DNA from: Haemophilus parahaemolyticus
Lineage (GTDB): Bacteria; Pseudomonadota; Gammaproteobacteria; Enterobacterales; Pasteurellaceae
Direction of reading: 5' to 3'
Assembly: GCF_002015035.1 (NCBI RefSeq)
Contig: NZ_MUXY01000009.1
Location: 1-64,000, forward strand
DNA length: 64,000 nt
Shown here: piece by piece, positions 8,970 through 18,180 of the stretch
Position numbering within the stretch: the first letter of the stretch is position 1
Layout of the letters: every line of letters starts with the position of its first letter
Position numbers and translations under genes: made by a program
Notes under the pieces: generated by a model
Seen by the model: the letters and a program-made list of their open reading frames with translations, nothing else
Told to the model about the DNA's origin: nothing
The model's database searches: none

Positions 8970-9505
8970 TATGCAATTGCCCATAATACGCCGAAAATAT
9001 TGTAGAACACGTTGTTTAGCAAAATTAACGCAAAGCCAAGTACCATTACAGAGAAATCTAACATTCCCGTGCGAGGTAAGATACGTCGGATAATACCTAA
9101 GACAGGCTCTGTGATTTGTGCCACCATATAGTCAAGCGGATGGTTTCCTTGAGTCACCCAACTCATTAAAGCTCGAATTAAGGTGGTAAAGAAGAGAATT
9201 TGCCCAAAGGTTTTAAGCACACCTAATACGCCTGCCAATACAGCAAGTGGAACAGATAAGCCAAATACGATCCATTTTTCCGCCATCAGTAACACTACAG
9301 CTAATAAAATCGCTGCGAAGTTGATGCCTTTGCGGGTTGGAATGATTTTTTTGATGGGGGTAAGCACAGGTTCGCTTATTCTCAATAATGATTGTGAAAG
9401 TGGCATTCGAGGATCTATGCGGCAAAATTCTAGCCAAGAACGTAGAATTAAAATAAAGGTGAAAAAGCCGATAATGACCGACAAAATTGAACCGATTATT
9501 TCCAT
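8969..9505 (-). CDS. yggT: YggT family inner-membrane protein
   Basis: A 178-residue integral membrane protein containing two YggT repeats. Each has a proline-containing [11 protein letters not shown] or [17 protein letters not shown] motif followed by paired hydrophobic segments and an arginine-rich loop ([16 protein letters not shown]). The family is linked to osmotic or cation stress tolerance in enterobacteria; the molecular activity is unknown. It is translationally coupled to yggU through TAATG. AAGGAAATAAA precedes the start. Confidence 0.88.
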   Translation of the reverse strand: MEIIGSILSVIIGFFTFILILRSWLEFCRIDPRMPLSQSLLRISEPVLTPIKKIIPTRKGINFAAILLAVVLLMAEKWIVFGLSVPLAVLAGVLGVLKTFGQILFFTTLIRALMSWVTQGNHPLDYMVAQITEPVLGIIRRILPRTGMLDFSVMVLGFALILLNNVFYNIFGVLWAIA

Positions 9506-9541
9506 TTTATTTCCTTTTATTTTTTAGTTTTTGATATAAGT

Positions 9542-9585
9542 AAGCGGTCAATTTCTGTAAAACTTTTGCAAAAATTGACCGCTTG
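9542..9585 (-). terminator. Paired-USS terminator after yggL
   Basis: AAGCGGTCAATTT (9542-9554) and AAATTGACCGCTT (9572-9584) are perfect complements. It lies just downstream of yggL. Confidence 0.8.
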
Positions 9586-9601
9586 AGATGAAAATACTTA
9601 A

Positions 9602-9943
9602 TTAAGCTTCTTCTGGGAAATCCCACCAGATATCGAATAATTCGCTTACTTGTACGTTTTGTAAGCCATTGTTTTCTAACCAAGTTTTCACTAATTGACG
9701 GTGTGATTCATCACATTTGCCAATTTTTTCTAAGCATACTAAACCTTCCCAAGCGAGGTAACCGTTGCCTTCATAAGCAAGACCGTTTGCTTTGATCACT
9801 TCGTCGATAAAACGATCAACGGTTGCATCAATTTGGTCGATACCTGTGTTTTCCGCAAAGTTAAATTTTACTAAAAAGCCTAATTCTTGGAATTCTGCTA
9901 AGTGCATTTTTTTACGCTGACGTGCGTTACGTTGAATAGCCAT
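9602..9943 (-). CDS. yggL: YggL family protein (DUF469)
   Basis: A 113-residue soluble protein of the YggL/DUF469 family, recognised by the basic start RNARQRKKMHLAEFQELGF and the tail WWDFPEEA. Members have been reported to associate with the 50S ribosomal subunit, but the role is not settled. It lies directly downstream of trmB, the arrangement conserved in E. coli and other gammaproteobacteria. AAGGAGA lies before the ATG. Confidence 0.9.
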   Translation of the reverse strand: MAIQRNARQRKKMHLAEFQELGFLVKFNFAENTGIDQIDATVDRFIDEVIKANGLAYEGNGYLAWEGLVCLEKIGKCDESHRQLVKTWLENNGLQNVQVSELFDIWWDFPEEA

Positions 9944-10044
9944 ATTTTTCTCCTTATGGAATGTTCGTTGAAATTGGCGAAACTTGATTGGGCAAAAGAT
10001 GGTTACATTTTGCGATTTTTCAAGCCTTTTTCACCGCTTGTTTA

Positions 10045-10794
10045 TTACTTTTTGAGAAAATATAAATCCCAAACGCCATGACCGAGGCGATGCCCACGCT
10101 CTTCGAATTTAGTTAATGGGCGGAAATCAGGGCGAGGAATAAAATCATTCGTTGCCGAAGTGTTCTCTAATTCATTTTCAAATTGGCGTAAGACTTCAAG
10201 TATATGTTCTGCGTAGTTTTCCCAGTCGGTCGCAAAATGAATAAAACCATTCGAGCGAAGTTTGGTTAATACGCGAGTGATAAATTCAGGTTGTACAATA
10301 CGGCGCTTGTGATGTTTTGCTTTCTGCCACGGGTCAGGGAAATAAAGTTGCAAGCCACCTAATGTGCCATCGGCAACGCTATCACGTAAAATTTCGGTTG
10401 CATCATGACAAATCACACGTAAATTTTTCACACCTTTTTCTAATGCATAGGCAATACAAGCCCCTACACCAGGCGTGTGAACTTCAATACCGATGTAGTT
10501 GCGGTCTGGATTTTGCTCTGCCATTTCCACCAACGAACGCCCCATACCGAAGCCAATTTCTAAAATCACTGGGTTGTTGTTGCCAAAAATTTCTTGGAAA
10601 TTAAAGGGGGTGCTTTGGTAATCTAAGCCAAGATTTGCCCAGTTATTGTTCATCATATCGCGTTGGTAATCACTCAAACGTCCAGTTCGCAATACGAAAC
10701 TACGCACTTTCCGTAAGTAACGTCCATCTTCGGTAAACTCCGCCTGTTCAACGGTTTTACGCTTTTTATCTGCAAAGGTAATTTTTTCTGACAT
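10045..10794 (-). CDS. trmB: tRNA (guanine-N7-)-methyltransferase
   Basis: A 249-residue SAM-dependent methyltransferase that makes m7G46 in the tRNA variable loop. The SAM-binding motif is [15 protein letters not shown], followed by the TrmB signatures [12 protein letters not shown], the catalytic loop [16 protein letters not shown] and, near the C-terminus, [17 protein letters not shown]. Length is typical (about 240). It forms a unit with yggL. The fabH terminator ends only about 13 bases upstream of its start. Confidence 0.96.
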   Translation of the reverse strand: MSEKITFADKKRKTVEQAEFTEDGRYLRKVRSFVLRTGRLSDYQRDMMNNNWANLGLDYQSTPFNFQEIFGNNNPVILEIGFGMGRSLVEMAEQNPDRNYIGIEVHTPGVGACIAYALEKGVKNLRVICHDATEILRDSVADGTLGGLQLYFPDPWQKAKHHKRRIVQPEFITRVLTKLRSNGFIHFATDWENYAEHILEVLRQFENELENTSATNDFIPRPDFRPLTKFEERGHRLGHGVWDLYFLKK

Positions 10795-10806
10795 TTTTCT
10801 CTCAAT

Positions 10807-10834
10807 AAAAAAGCACTGAAAATTCAGTACTTTT
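10807..10834 (-). terminator. Terminator of the yceD-rpmF-plsX-fabH operon
   Basis: AAAAGCACTGAA (10809-10820) pairs with TTCAGTACTTTT (10823-10834) apart from one mismatch. Read on the minus strand the hairpin ends in a T run. Confidence 0.7.
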
Positions 10835-10845
10835 GGTATTTTAGT

Positions 10846-10936
10846 GTAGGGTGTGTGGATTAAAAATTCACGTACATTTTGCGAAAATAATCAGAAAATC
10901 AACCGCTCACGTGCGTGAACTTTATTCACCCCCTAC
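10846..10936. repeat. Dispersed nested inverted repeat, copy B
   Basis: The outer ends GTAGGGTGTGTG and TTCACCCCCTAC pair. The inner arms ATTCACGTAC and CACGTGCGTGAA pair partly. The loop holds a uptake-signal-like ACCGCT. It lies between fabH and its terminator. See copies at 5702 and 62613. Confidence 0.7.
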
Positions 10937-10944
10937 AAAAATTA

Positions 10945-11895
10945 TTAAAACCGCACTAACGCTGAACCCCAAGTCCAGCCACCACCGAAAGCTTCAAGCA
11001 ACAATAGTTGACCACGTTGAATACGCCCATCACGCACAGCTTCATCTAATGCCACAGGAATGGTTGCAGCACTAGTATTACCATAGCGATCTACTGTGAC
11101 CACCACTTGATCTAACGACATCTCTAATTTTTCTGCAGTTGCAGTGATAATGCGTAAATTTGCTTGGTGAGGTACGAGCCAATCTAAGTCGCTTTTATCT
11201 AAATTATTTTCACGTAAGGTTTCTTCGACCACGTTCGAAAGCTCACGAACTGCCAATTTAAAAGTTGCATTGCCTTGCATGGAGATAAAGCCCGATTTTG
11301 GCTCGGTTCTCTCTGCGTTTGGTAAGACGAGCGATTCTTTAGTATCAGCAGAAGCGTGTAAATGAGTTGAAATAATGCCTTGCTCTTCACTTGCTTCTAA
11401 AATCACCGCACCCGCACCATCACCAAAAAGCACCACTGTGCTGCGGTCAGTTTCATCTAATTTGCGAGAGTTAAGGTCTGCCCCTACCACTAATGCTTTT
11501 TTCACTTTGCCTGTGCGGACAAATTGATCAGCTACACTTAATGCATATACAAAGCCTGTGCAAGCTGCCGCAACATCAAATGAGATTGCATCTTCAATAC
11601 CAAGCAAGCCTTGAATTTGGCAAGCAGCACTTGGATAAGCATGTGAGTTGCTCGTTGTGCCTACCACAATTAAATCAATCTCTTGTGGATCTAAATTTGC
11701 TTGTGCTAAACATTGTTTCGCTGCTTCAAAACCCATTGTCGCAACGGTTTCATCTGGCGTTGCGATACGGCGTTCTTTCATACCTGAACGGGTGACAATC
11801 CACTCATCTGAAGTGTCTACCATCTTTTCTAAATCAGCATTGGTTCGAATTTGCTTAGGTAAATAACTCCCTGTCACTAAAATTTTGCTGTTCAT
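10945..11895 (-). CDS. fabH: 3-oxoacyl-ACP synthase III (KAS III)
   Basis: A 316-residue condensing enzyme that starts fatty-acid synthesis by joining acetyl-CoA to malonyl-ACP. The catalytic Cys is in [13 protein letters not shown] near residue 112. The His is in [11 protein letters not shown] and the Asn in [11 protein letters not shown], completing the Cys-His-Asn triad. The C-terminus [14 protein letters not shown] is typical. It is the last gene of the operon yceD-rpmF-plsX-fabH; 109 bases separate it from plsX. Confidence 0.97.
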   Translation of the reverse strand: MNSKILVTGSYLPKQIRTNADLEKMVDTSDEWIVTRSGMKERRIATPDETVATMGFEAAKQCLAQANLDPQEIDLIVVGTTSNSHAYPSAACQIQGLLGIEDAISFDVAAACTGFVYALSVADQFVRTGKVKKALVVGADLNSRKLDETDRSTVVLFGDGAGAVILEASEEQGIISTHLHASADTKESLVLPNAERTEPKSGFISMQGNATFKLAVRELSNVVEETLRENNLDKSDLDWLVPHQANLRIITATAEKLEMSLDQVVVTVDRYGNTSAATIPVALDEAVRDGRIQRGQLLLLEAFGGGWTWGSALVRF

Positions 11896-12004
11896 ATTTT
11901 GTTCTCAGTGATATTTTTAATTATGGAAAATTTAACTATTATAGCCTGAAGTAGCCAAAATTTATAGGAAAACAAGCGAGCGATTTTAGGTAAAGTTTTG
12001 CAAA

Positions 12005-13030
12005 TCAGTGGGCTAAACTCACTAATTTTTGCTGAATGCACTCAGGAATTTTGTGTTCAATCTGCTGAATGGCGTATTCAATTGCATAGAAAAAAGCATT
12101 CGCACTCGCTCCACCATGGCTTTTAACTACAACTTTTGATAAGCCAAGCAAAGTTGCCCCATTGTGTCTGTCTGGGTTGATTTCTTGCAACTTGCGATAG
12201 TAACGATACAAAAATGCTTTCATAAAGAAATTTTTGACTAACGAACAGAGATGCGAGCCCTCTTTTTCTTTATGTAAAGAGATAATATTTTTCGCTGCAC
12301 CTTCCAATGCTTTCAACGCCATATTACCGCTAAAACCATCACAGACAATCACATCCGTCAAATAATTCATTAGCTTATCGCTCTCAATAAATCCGCAATA
12401 GTTGATGTCATAACGTCTGTGCAGAATTTTGTTTACATCTCGCAATACTTGCGTGCCTTTGCTCTCTTCTGTGCCGATGTTCAGTAAAGCAAGACGAGGA
12501 TAAACTAAGCCTAAAATGGTTTGAGCAAAAATATTGCCCATTTCAGCAAATTGAAGAAGTTGCTTCTGATTAACCTCTACATTCGCCCCTAAATCGAGCA
12601 TCACAGTAGATTTACCATTCATGGTTGGAATAAGCGAAGTAAGTGCTGGGCGATCAATATTCGGTAGAGGAACAATCAATAATTTTGCCAAACCAAGCAG
12701 AGCACCTGTATTACCGCCACTTACACAGCCATCCGCTTGCCCATTGGCAACCGCTTCAATAGCTAAACGCATAGAACTGTTTTTGCTTTGACGCATTGCA
12801 ACCGAAAAAGACACTTCGGGATCAATGGTTTTGTCTGTATGCTGAAATTGAATGCGAGATTGTAGTGCTTCTGGAAAAATTTGCAGAATTGGATCAACCT
12901 GTTGCTGATCACCAAATAAAAGAAAAGTAAGCCTTGGATTTGCTTCCAATGCTTTTTGTACAGCGGGCATAGTAATACGGGGACCAAAGTCCCCGCCCAT
13001 CACATCTAACGCAAGAGTTAGATGATTCAA
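12005..13030 (-). CDS. plsX: Phosphate acyltransferase PlsX
   Basis: A 341-residue peripheral membrane enzyme that makes acyl-phosphate from acyl-ACP for phospholipid synthesis. Family motifs are LALDVMGGDFGP at the start, SGGNTGALL and MLDLGANVEV in the middle, and ATLLGLSKVVVKSHGGA late. The start codon is TTG at 13030, supported by GAGG about seven bases upstream and by the homologous N-terminus; the E. coli gene is, as I recall, also non-ATG. It lies between rpmF and fabH in the usual order. Confidence 0.95.
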   Translation of the reverse strand: MNHLTLALDVMGGDFGPRITMPAVQKALEANPRLTFLLFGDQQQVDPILQIFPEALQSRIQFQHTDKTIDPEVSFSVAMRQSKNSSMRLAIEAVANGQADGCVSGGNTGALLGLAKLLIVPLPNIDRPALTSLIPTMNGKSTVMLDLGANVEVNQKQLLQFAEMGNIFAQTILGLVYPRLALLNIGTEESKGTQVLRDVNKILHRRYDINYCGFIESDKLMNYLTDVIVCDGFSGNMALKALEGAAKNIISLHKEKEGSHLCSLVKNFFMKAFLYRYYRKLQEINPDRHNGATLLGLSKVVVKSHGGASANAFFYAIEYAIQQIEHKIPECIQQKLVSLAH

Positions 13031-13051
13031 GTTAAACCTCTAAAAAAGGAA

Positions 13052-13222
13052 TTACTTGTTGATTACTTTACGACCACGGTAGTAACCGTCAGCAGTAACG
13101 TGGTGACGTAAGTGAGTTTCACCCGTTGTTTTGTCTACTGATACTGCAGCAGTTGTTAATGCATCGTGTGAACGACGCATATCACGACGTGAACGAGATT
13201 TTTTATTTTGTTGAACAGCCAT
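13052..13222 (-). CDS. rpmF: 50S ribosomal protein L32
   Basis: A 56-residue basic protein beginning [18 protein letters not shown] and ending [11 protein letters not shown], the exact length and pattern of gammaproteobacterial L32. The C4 zinc site of some L32 proteins is absent, as in other gammaproteobacteria. It lies 16 bases downstream of yceD and 21 bases upstream of plsX, in the conserved yceD-rpmF-plsX order. Confidence 0.97.
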   Translation of the reverse strand: MAVQQNKKSRSRRDMRRSHDALTTAAVSVDKTTGETHLRHHVTADGYYRGRKVINK

Positions 13223-13238
13223 TGGCTATACTCCTAAG

Positions 13239-13763
13239 TTAGTTCTTTTTTAAATTAGCTAATACAGCGAACGGGTTCGGTTTTTTCGCCAGTTCTTCAG
13301 GCAATTCGCCAAAAACCTGTTCCTGCGTGGACACTTCACAGTGTGCAGCATCATGCATCGGGACTAGAGGCAATTCAATGATAAACTCATCTTCAATCAT
13401 ATCTAGTAAATTTACTTCACCGAACTCATTAGTTTCAATCGGATCATAAATTTCGGGCAAATCGTCCGCCTGATTCATATTTGACACTGGACTGAAACAA
13501 AATGTGCAGTCGAGCGTTTGCGTAAATGGGTTACTACAACGTTGGCAGTCAAGCTCCACATCAACTGTCGCCGTGCCTTTAATCACCACGAGTTTTTGCG
13601 GATCAACATATAACGAGAGAGTAACTTGTGCATCGCTTAGCACGTGACCAACAGATTCACCCAAACGGATTAAAAGATCCTTTGGAAAGTAACCTTCATA
13701 ATCCATTCGACGCTGAGCGTCTTTATATGGGTCAATTGTTAGGGGTAGTTTTACCTTTTGCAT
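13239..13763 (-). CDS. yceD: YceD / DUF177 protein (23S rRNA accumulation)
   Basis: A 174-residue protein of the DUF177 family. The central Cys pairs CQRC (about residues 76-79) and CTFC suggest a small metal site, followed by the acidic NEFGEVNLLDMIEDEFI segment and the PMHDAAHC motif typical of YceD. The family is needed for normal 23S rRNA levels in E. coli and plants. It is first in the yceD-rpmF-plsX-fabH operon. Confidence 0.92.
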   Translation of the reverse strand: MQKVKLPLTIDPYKDAQRRMDYEGYFPKDLLIRLGESVGHVLSDAQVTLSLYVDPQKLVVIKGTATVDVELDCQRCSNPFTQTLDCTFCFSPVSNMNQADDLPEIYDPIETNEFGEVNLLDMIEDEFIIELPLVPMHDAAHCEVSTQEQVFGELPEELAKKPNPFAVLANLKKN

Positions 13764-13987
13764 AGGGTCGATATATTACAGATAGAACGTCAAATAGTCA
13801 AAAGGAAAATCGGCTTTTTTACAAAATTTGTCCAGCTTAATTACAAGCCTTTTCTCTGCTTTGCCCCAAATTTTGACAAAACATAAATTTCTTGGAAAAA
13901 TTTATCTGAGGTAATAGCCAAAAGCCATTAAAACTGATAACGTTATTTCAGCTGAAAATTATTCTTATTTAATAGATAGAGATTACA

Positions 13988-14779
13988 ATGTTATTTTCCG
14001 TCCTCTCCATTATTGCTTATTGTGTTGCCTTGCTTTGGATTACCCCAACGCTGGCGAATATTGAAAACCAAAATAGCAATAAAAAACCAAATATTAAAGC
14101 CGTTTTTTCCATTGGCTTAGTTGCCGTGCTTTGCCACTTTATTAGCACCTCTCAAGAGTTGCTTTTAAGCGAAGGACAGAACTTCACGCTTGCTAATGTT
14201 AATGCTTTGATGAGCCTGTTATTAAGTGCTTTTGCAACCCTTACCTTGCTCAAATGGCGAACCATCTGGTTTCCGCTGATGATTGTTTACACTTTCGGGA
14301 TTTGTAGCGTAGCAGTAAGCCTAATTGCAACAGGTAACTTTACCAAAAATATCGCCGAAAATGCGGGGCTTATCTTCCATTTAGGCATCGCCTTGTTCTC
14401 TTACGCCCTCTTTTTCTTGGCGTTTATTTATGCACTACAACTCAAATGGCTTGATCAAAAGCTTAAAAGCAAAAAGCTCTTTTTCTGTTCAATGCTGCCG
14501 CCATTGATGACGGTTGAACGCCATTTTTTCACGCTCACCCTTGCAGCTCAAGCAATGCTGACAGTAGCTCTTGTATCGGGAATGATTTATCTGCACAACT
14601 TCTTCGCTCCTGAGCAAGTGCATAAAGCGATTTTCACTTCACTGGCGTGGATTGTTTATGCGGTGCAACTGCTTGGACAGTGGAAATTCCGCTGGCGTGG
14701 AAATCGGGTGCTTATTTACTCAATTTCGGGTATGATATTACTCACAATCGGCTATTTTGGTAGCCATCTGGTGAAATAG
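13988..14779 (+). CDS. ypjD: YpjD, CcsA/HemX-like inner-membrane protein
   Basis: A 263-residue protein with about eight hydrophobic segments, belonging to the cytochrome c assembly (CcsA/CcmF-like) superfamily; E. coli YpjD is the closest relative I recall. The C-terminal half has the FHLGIALFSYALFFLAF and WIVYAVQLLGQWKFRWRG segments of this group. A role in haem or cytochrome biogenesis is suggested by the family only. It precedes the CNNM gene, as in E. coli (ypjD-yfjD region). The ribosome-binding site is weak (AGAG). Confidence 0.85.
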   Translation: MLFSVLSIIAYCVALLWITPTLANIENQNSNKKPNIKAVFSIGLVAVLCHFISTSQELLLSEGQNFTLANVNALMSLLLSAFATLTLLKWRTIWFPLMIVYTFGICSVAVSLIATGNFTKNIAENAGLIFHLGIALFSYALFFLAFIYALQLKWLDQKLKSKKLFFCSMLPPLMTVERHFFTLTLAAQAMLTVALVSGMIYLHNFFAPEQVHKAIFTSLAWIVYAVQLLGQWKFRWRGNRVLIYSISGMILLTIGYFGSHLVK

Positions 14780-14789
14780 CCAGCACGGT

Positions 14790-14843
14790 AAGCGGTTGAA
14801 TTTATTTTGTTTTTTGCAAAATACTAACAAAATTCAACCGCTT
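14790..14843 (+). terminator. Paired-USS terminator after ypjD
   Basis: AAGCGGTTGAATTT (14790-14803) pairs perfectly with AAATTCAACCGCTT (14830-14843). Confidence 0.75.
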
Positions 14844-14871
14844 GAATATTTACAAATATAGGAAATTTATT

Positions 14872-16143
14872 TTGGACAGCATTCCCCTGAGTACGCTTTT
14901 TATCACGCTTGCCATTCTTTTAGCCCTCTCGGCATTCTTCTCTGGCTCTGAAACAGGGCTAATGTCACTCAACCGCTATAAAATGAAACACTTTGCCGAA
15001 CAAGGGCATAAAGGTGCGATTTTAGCGAGCAAACTACTTGAAAAAACCGATGTTTTATTAAGCTTTATCTTAATCTGTAACAACCTTGTAAATATTGCTG
15101 CTTCAGCGATTGCAACCGTGATTGGTATGCGTATTGCAGGCGATGCAGGCGTAGCTGCTGCAACGGGTATTCTTACCTTTGTGATGTTAGTTTTCGCTGA
15201 GATTCTGCCGAAAACCATTGCCGCTATTTATCCTGAGCGAGTCGGTTTCTTTGTAAGTTATATTCTTGTTCCACTGAAAAAAATCATCATGCCGTTAGTC
15301 TTTTTGATGAATTTAATCATCAACGGCTTAATGAAGCTCTTTCGCATTCATAAGGATGAAAACCAAGGGTTAAGTGCGGAAGAACTGCGTGGTGTGGTGC
15401 TTGAAGCGGGGAAATTTATTCCAACCCAACACCAAGAAATGCTGGTTTCCATTCTGGATATGGAAAAAGTGACCGTTGAAGACATTATGGTGCCTCGCAA
15501 CGACATAGGCGGCATTGACATCGACGACGACTGGAAAGCCATTATGCGTCAGCTCACAGGTGCCGCTCACGCTCGCGTAGTGATCTACAAAGGCAATATG
15601 GACAAAAACGTACTAGGGATGCTCCGCGTGCGTGAAGCGTTCCGCTTAATGTTAGAGCGAAACGAGTTTACCAAAGAGATGCTTATCCGTGCCGTGGATG
15701 AGGTCTATTTCATCCCTGAAGGCACATCGCTGACTACGCAATTGATGAACTTCAAAGCGAACAAAGAGCGAATCGGCTTGGTGGTTGATGAATACGGTGA
15801 TATCAAAGGCTTAGTCACGCTAGAAGATATTTTAGAAGAGATTGTCGGCGAATTTACCACTTCAACCGCCCCAACGCTGGAAGAAGAAGTGAAACAACAA
15901 GCTGATGGCACAGTGATTATCGAAGGTTCTGCAAATTTACGCGATCTGAACAAACTCTTTGGCTGGCAACTGCCTGTGGATGAAGTCCGCACCTTTAACG
16001 GCTTGATTCTCGAACACTTGGAAAAAATCCCTGATGAAGATACCGTATTTGAGCTCTATAACCTGAAAATTACAGTGTTAGAAGTGGCAGATAATATGGT
16101 GAAACAAGCGAAGGTTGAGCCGTTGCCTGATACAGAAAATTAA
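14872..16143 (+). CDS. yfjD: CNNM/CorC-family membrane protein (YfjD-like)
   Basis: A 423-residue protein. An N-terminal DUF21 (CNNM) domain has four membrane segments with FFSGSETGLMSLNRY near residues 16-30. A CBS-pair domain follows (VEDIMVPRNDIGGIDID and GLVTLEDILEEIVGE), then a CorC_HlyC C-terminal domain. Relatives handle Mg2+/Co2+ or confer related resistance. I take the TTG at 14872 as the start: AGGAAA lies six bases upstream and the product MDSIPLSTLF matches the family. An earlier TTG at 14842 lies in the ypjD terminator arm. Confidence 0.9.
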   Translation: MDSIPLSTLFITLAILLALSAFFSGSETGLMSLNRYKMKHFAEQGHKGAILASKLLEKTDVLLSFILICNNLVNIAASAIATVIGMRIAGDAGVAAATGILTFVMLVFAEILPKTIAAIYPERVGFFVSYILVPLKKIIMPLVFLMNLIINGLMKLFRIHKDENQGLSAEELRGVVLEAGKFIPTQHQEMLVSILDMEKVTVEDIMVPRNDIGGIDIDDDWKAIMRQLTGAAHARVVIYKGNMDKNVLGMLRVREAFRLMLERNEFTKEMLIRAVDEVYFIPEGTSLTTQLMNFKANKERIGLVVDEYGDIKGLVTLEDILEEIVGEFTTSTAPTLEEEVKQQADGTVIIEGSANLRDLNKLFGWQLPVDEVRTFNGLILEHLEKIPDEDTVFELYNLKITVLEVADNMVKQAKVEPLPDTEN

Positions 16144-16480
16144 CATCTCCTTTCAAGCGGTAGATTTGTACAATATTTTGCAACTCTCACCGCTTGTTTT
16201 TTATCCAATTAAAAAACAAACTTTCCCTCTACTTTTTAATCCTCAAACTTATCACAAAAACTAGAACAAGATAATTTTTAGCATAAACATCTACTTTAAA
16301 CCCATAAATATAGAATAATTCGCTAGTAACATTTCTAAAAAACTATCAAAGTTTTATATTCCTCTTCTTTACTTTCTAATCACTTCGGCATATTCTTCAC
16401 GCCATGCGAATTATTCGCAACTTATTTGACTTAACTCAAATCAATGTTTGCATATTTTAACTTTTTAGAGGAACTTTTCC
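16144..16480. other. 337-base intergenic region: terminator, 15-bp palindrome, FNR-like site
   Basis: Holds the paired-USS terminator (16154-16202), an AT-rich stretch without an ORF, a perfect palindrome TGCGAA-TTA-TTCGCA at 16405-16419, and TTGAC-TTAA-CTCAA at 16426-16439 resembling an FNR site with one mismatch per half. A TTGACT -35 candidate overlaps the latter. No gene is visible. Confidence 0.6.
16154..16202 (+). terminator. Paired-USS terminator after yfjD
   Basis: CAAGCGGT (16154-16161) and ACCGCTTG (16189-16196) pair and are followed by T residues. Confidence 0.65.
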
Positions 16481-17989
16481 GTGTCTAATCAAACTACCCA
16501 CAAACGCGAAACCTTCTCAGGTCGTCAAGCGTTTATTATGGCAGCTATCGGTTCAGCCGTAGGCTTGGGAAACATATGGCGTTTTCCTTATACCACTTAT
16601 GAAAATGGTGGCGGTGCATTTATCATTCCTTACATCGTTGCACTTTTAACTGCAGGGATTCCGCTACTTTTCTTGGACTTTGCGATTGGTCACCGCCATC
16701 GTGCAGCCGCTCCGCTCTCATTCCGTCGCTTAAATAAACACTTTGAAGTGTTTGGCTGGTGGCAAGTAATGGTGAATGTCATCATTGGCTTATATTATGC
16801 AGTAGTATTAGGCTGGGCAGCCATTTATACTTTCTTCTCATTTAGCAAAACGTGGGGCGATAAACCTGTTGATTTCTTCGTCGGTGAGTTCCTTAAAATG
16901 GGCGATATTGCACAAGGTGTGAGTTTCGATTTTGTTAGCTTAGTTACAGGCCCATTAGTTGCTGTTTGGATTATCGCACTTTGCGTGCTTGCATTCGGCG
17001 TGCAAAAGGGGATCGCTAAAGTTTCTAGCTTATTGATGCCAGTGCTTGTCGTAATGTTTATTGCGTTGGTAATTTATGCTTTGACTCTACCTGGTGCAAC
17101 AAAAGGCTTAGATGCGTTATTCACGCCAGATTGGTCAAAATTAGCAGATCCAAGCGTATGGATTGCAGCTTATGGGCAAATCTTCTTCTCGCTTTCAATC
17201 TGTTTCGGGATTATGGTAACCTACTCTTCATACTTAAAAAAAGATTCAGACCTTACCAGCACAGGCTTGGTGGTCGGCTTTGCAAACTCAAGTTTTGAAG
17301 TGCTAGCAGGTATCGGTGTATTTGCAGCACTTGGTTTTATGGCAACGGCTGCAGGTCAAGAAGTAAGTGAGGTGGCGAAAGGTGGTATCGGTTTAGCCTT
17401 CTTCGCTTTCCCAACCATCATTAACGAAGCACCAATGGGCACGGTTTTAGGCGTATTGTTCTTCGGTTCACTTACCTTTGCAGCATTAACTTCATTTATC
17501 TCAGTGATTGAGGTAATTATTGCTTCCATTCAAGACAAACTCAAAATGGGGCGTGTAACTGCGACTTTCGTGGTTGGAGTGCCAATGATGATCGTCTCTG
17601 TGATCTTATTTGGCACCACAACAGGCTTGCCGATGTTGGATGTAATGGATAAATTTGTGAACTACTTTGGTATTGTAGCGGTCGCTTTTGCTGCCTTAAT
17701 TGCAATTGTAGCGAATGGCAAACTTAGTACATTAGGTCACCACATCAATAAAACTTCATCATTCAAAGTCGGCACTATCTGGCGTTTATGCATTATCGTT
17801 ACCACAGGGGTTTTAGCGTTTATGCTATTAAGTGAAGGCGTAAAAGTGTTTACCGAAGGCTATGAAGGTTATCCAAACTGGTTTGTGGATACTTTCGGTT
17901 GGGGAATGGCAATTTTCTTAGTGATCGTGGCGTTTATCCTTTCTCGCTTACCGTGGAAAAACGAACCTGAATTTAACGTGGAGGAATAA
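16481..17989 (+). CDS. NSS-family Na+-dependent amino-acid transporter (MetP-type large subunit)
   Basis: A 502-residue neurotransmitter:sodium symporter with about 12 membrane segments. The first carries the signature [20 protein letters not shown] near residues 22-41, which forms the Na+ and substrate sites. The start is GTG at 16481, with AGAGGAAC upstream. A 30-residue membrane peptide gene follows one base after the stop; this pairing is characteristic of bacterial methionine/alanine NSS importers (MetPS in Corynebacterium). The substrate is therefore probably methionine or another small neutral amino acid, by inference. Confidence 0.9.
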   Translation: MSNQTTHKRETFSGRQAFIMAAIGSAVGLGNIWRFPYTTYENGGGAFIIPYIVALLTAGIPLLFLDFAIGHRHRAAAPLSFRRLNKHFEVFGWWQVMVNVIIGLYYAVVLGWAAIYTFFSFSKTWGDKPVDFFVGEFLKMGDIAQGVSFDFVSLVTGPLVAVWIIALCVLAFGVQKGIAKVSSLLMPVLVVMFIALVIYALTLPGATKGLDALFTPDWSKLADPSVWIAAYGQIFFSLSICFGIMVTYSSYLKKDSDLTSTGLVVGFANSSFEVLAGIGVFAALGFMATAAGQEVSEVAKGGIGLAFFAFPTIINEAPMGTVLGVLFFGSLTFAALTSFISVIEVIIASIQDKLKMGRVTATFVVGVPMMIVSVILFGTTTGLPMLDVMDKFVNYFGIVAVAFAALIAIVANGKLSTLGHHINKTSSFKVGTIWRLCIIVTTGVLAFMLLSEGVKVFTEGYEGYPNWFVDTFGWGMAIFLVIVAFILSRLPWKNEPEFNVEE

Positions 17990-17990
17990 T

Positions 17991-18083
17991 ATGAGCACAT
18001 CAGCAATTTTAATGATGGTTGCAGCGTTAGTCATCATCTGGGGCGGTTTAATCCTCTCAATTAAACGCTTACCGAAAGAATAA
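17991..18083 (+). CDS. Small subunit of methionine/alanine-type NSS transporter
   Basis: A 30-codon ORF starting ATGAGCACATCA and ending KRLPKE. It encodes one membrane helix (about residues 5-24) followed by a short basic tail, matching the MetS-type small subunit family (30-60 residues). It starts one base after the transporter's stop codon, with GGAGG overlapping the end of that gene (GTGGAGGAATAATATG), so translation is probably coupled. A strong terminator follows at once, which supports a real two-gene unit. Genes this short are often missed by gene callers. Confidence 0.88.
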   Translation: MSTSAILMMVAALVIIWGGLILSIKRLPKE

Positions 18084-18088
18084 AACTG

Positions 18089-18123
18089 AAACGGGTGTCG
18101 AGTAATCGAAACCCGTTTTTTTC
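18089..18123 (+). terminator. Terminator of the NSS transporter operon
   Basis: AAACGGGT (18089-18096) pairs with ACCCGTTT (18111-18118), followed by a run of T. Confidence 0.85.
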
Positions 18124-18180
18124 ATATTCGCCAAACCGTCCAGATTATGCGAAAATAGCCGCCGATTTTAAGGAGCTGCA

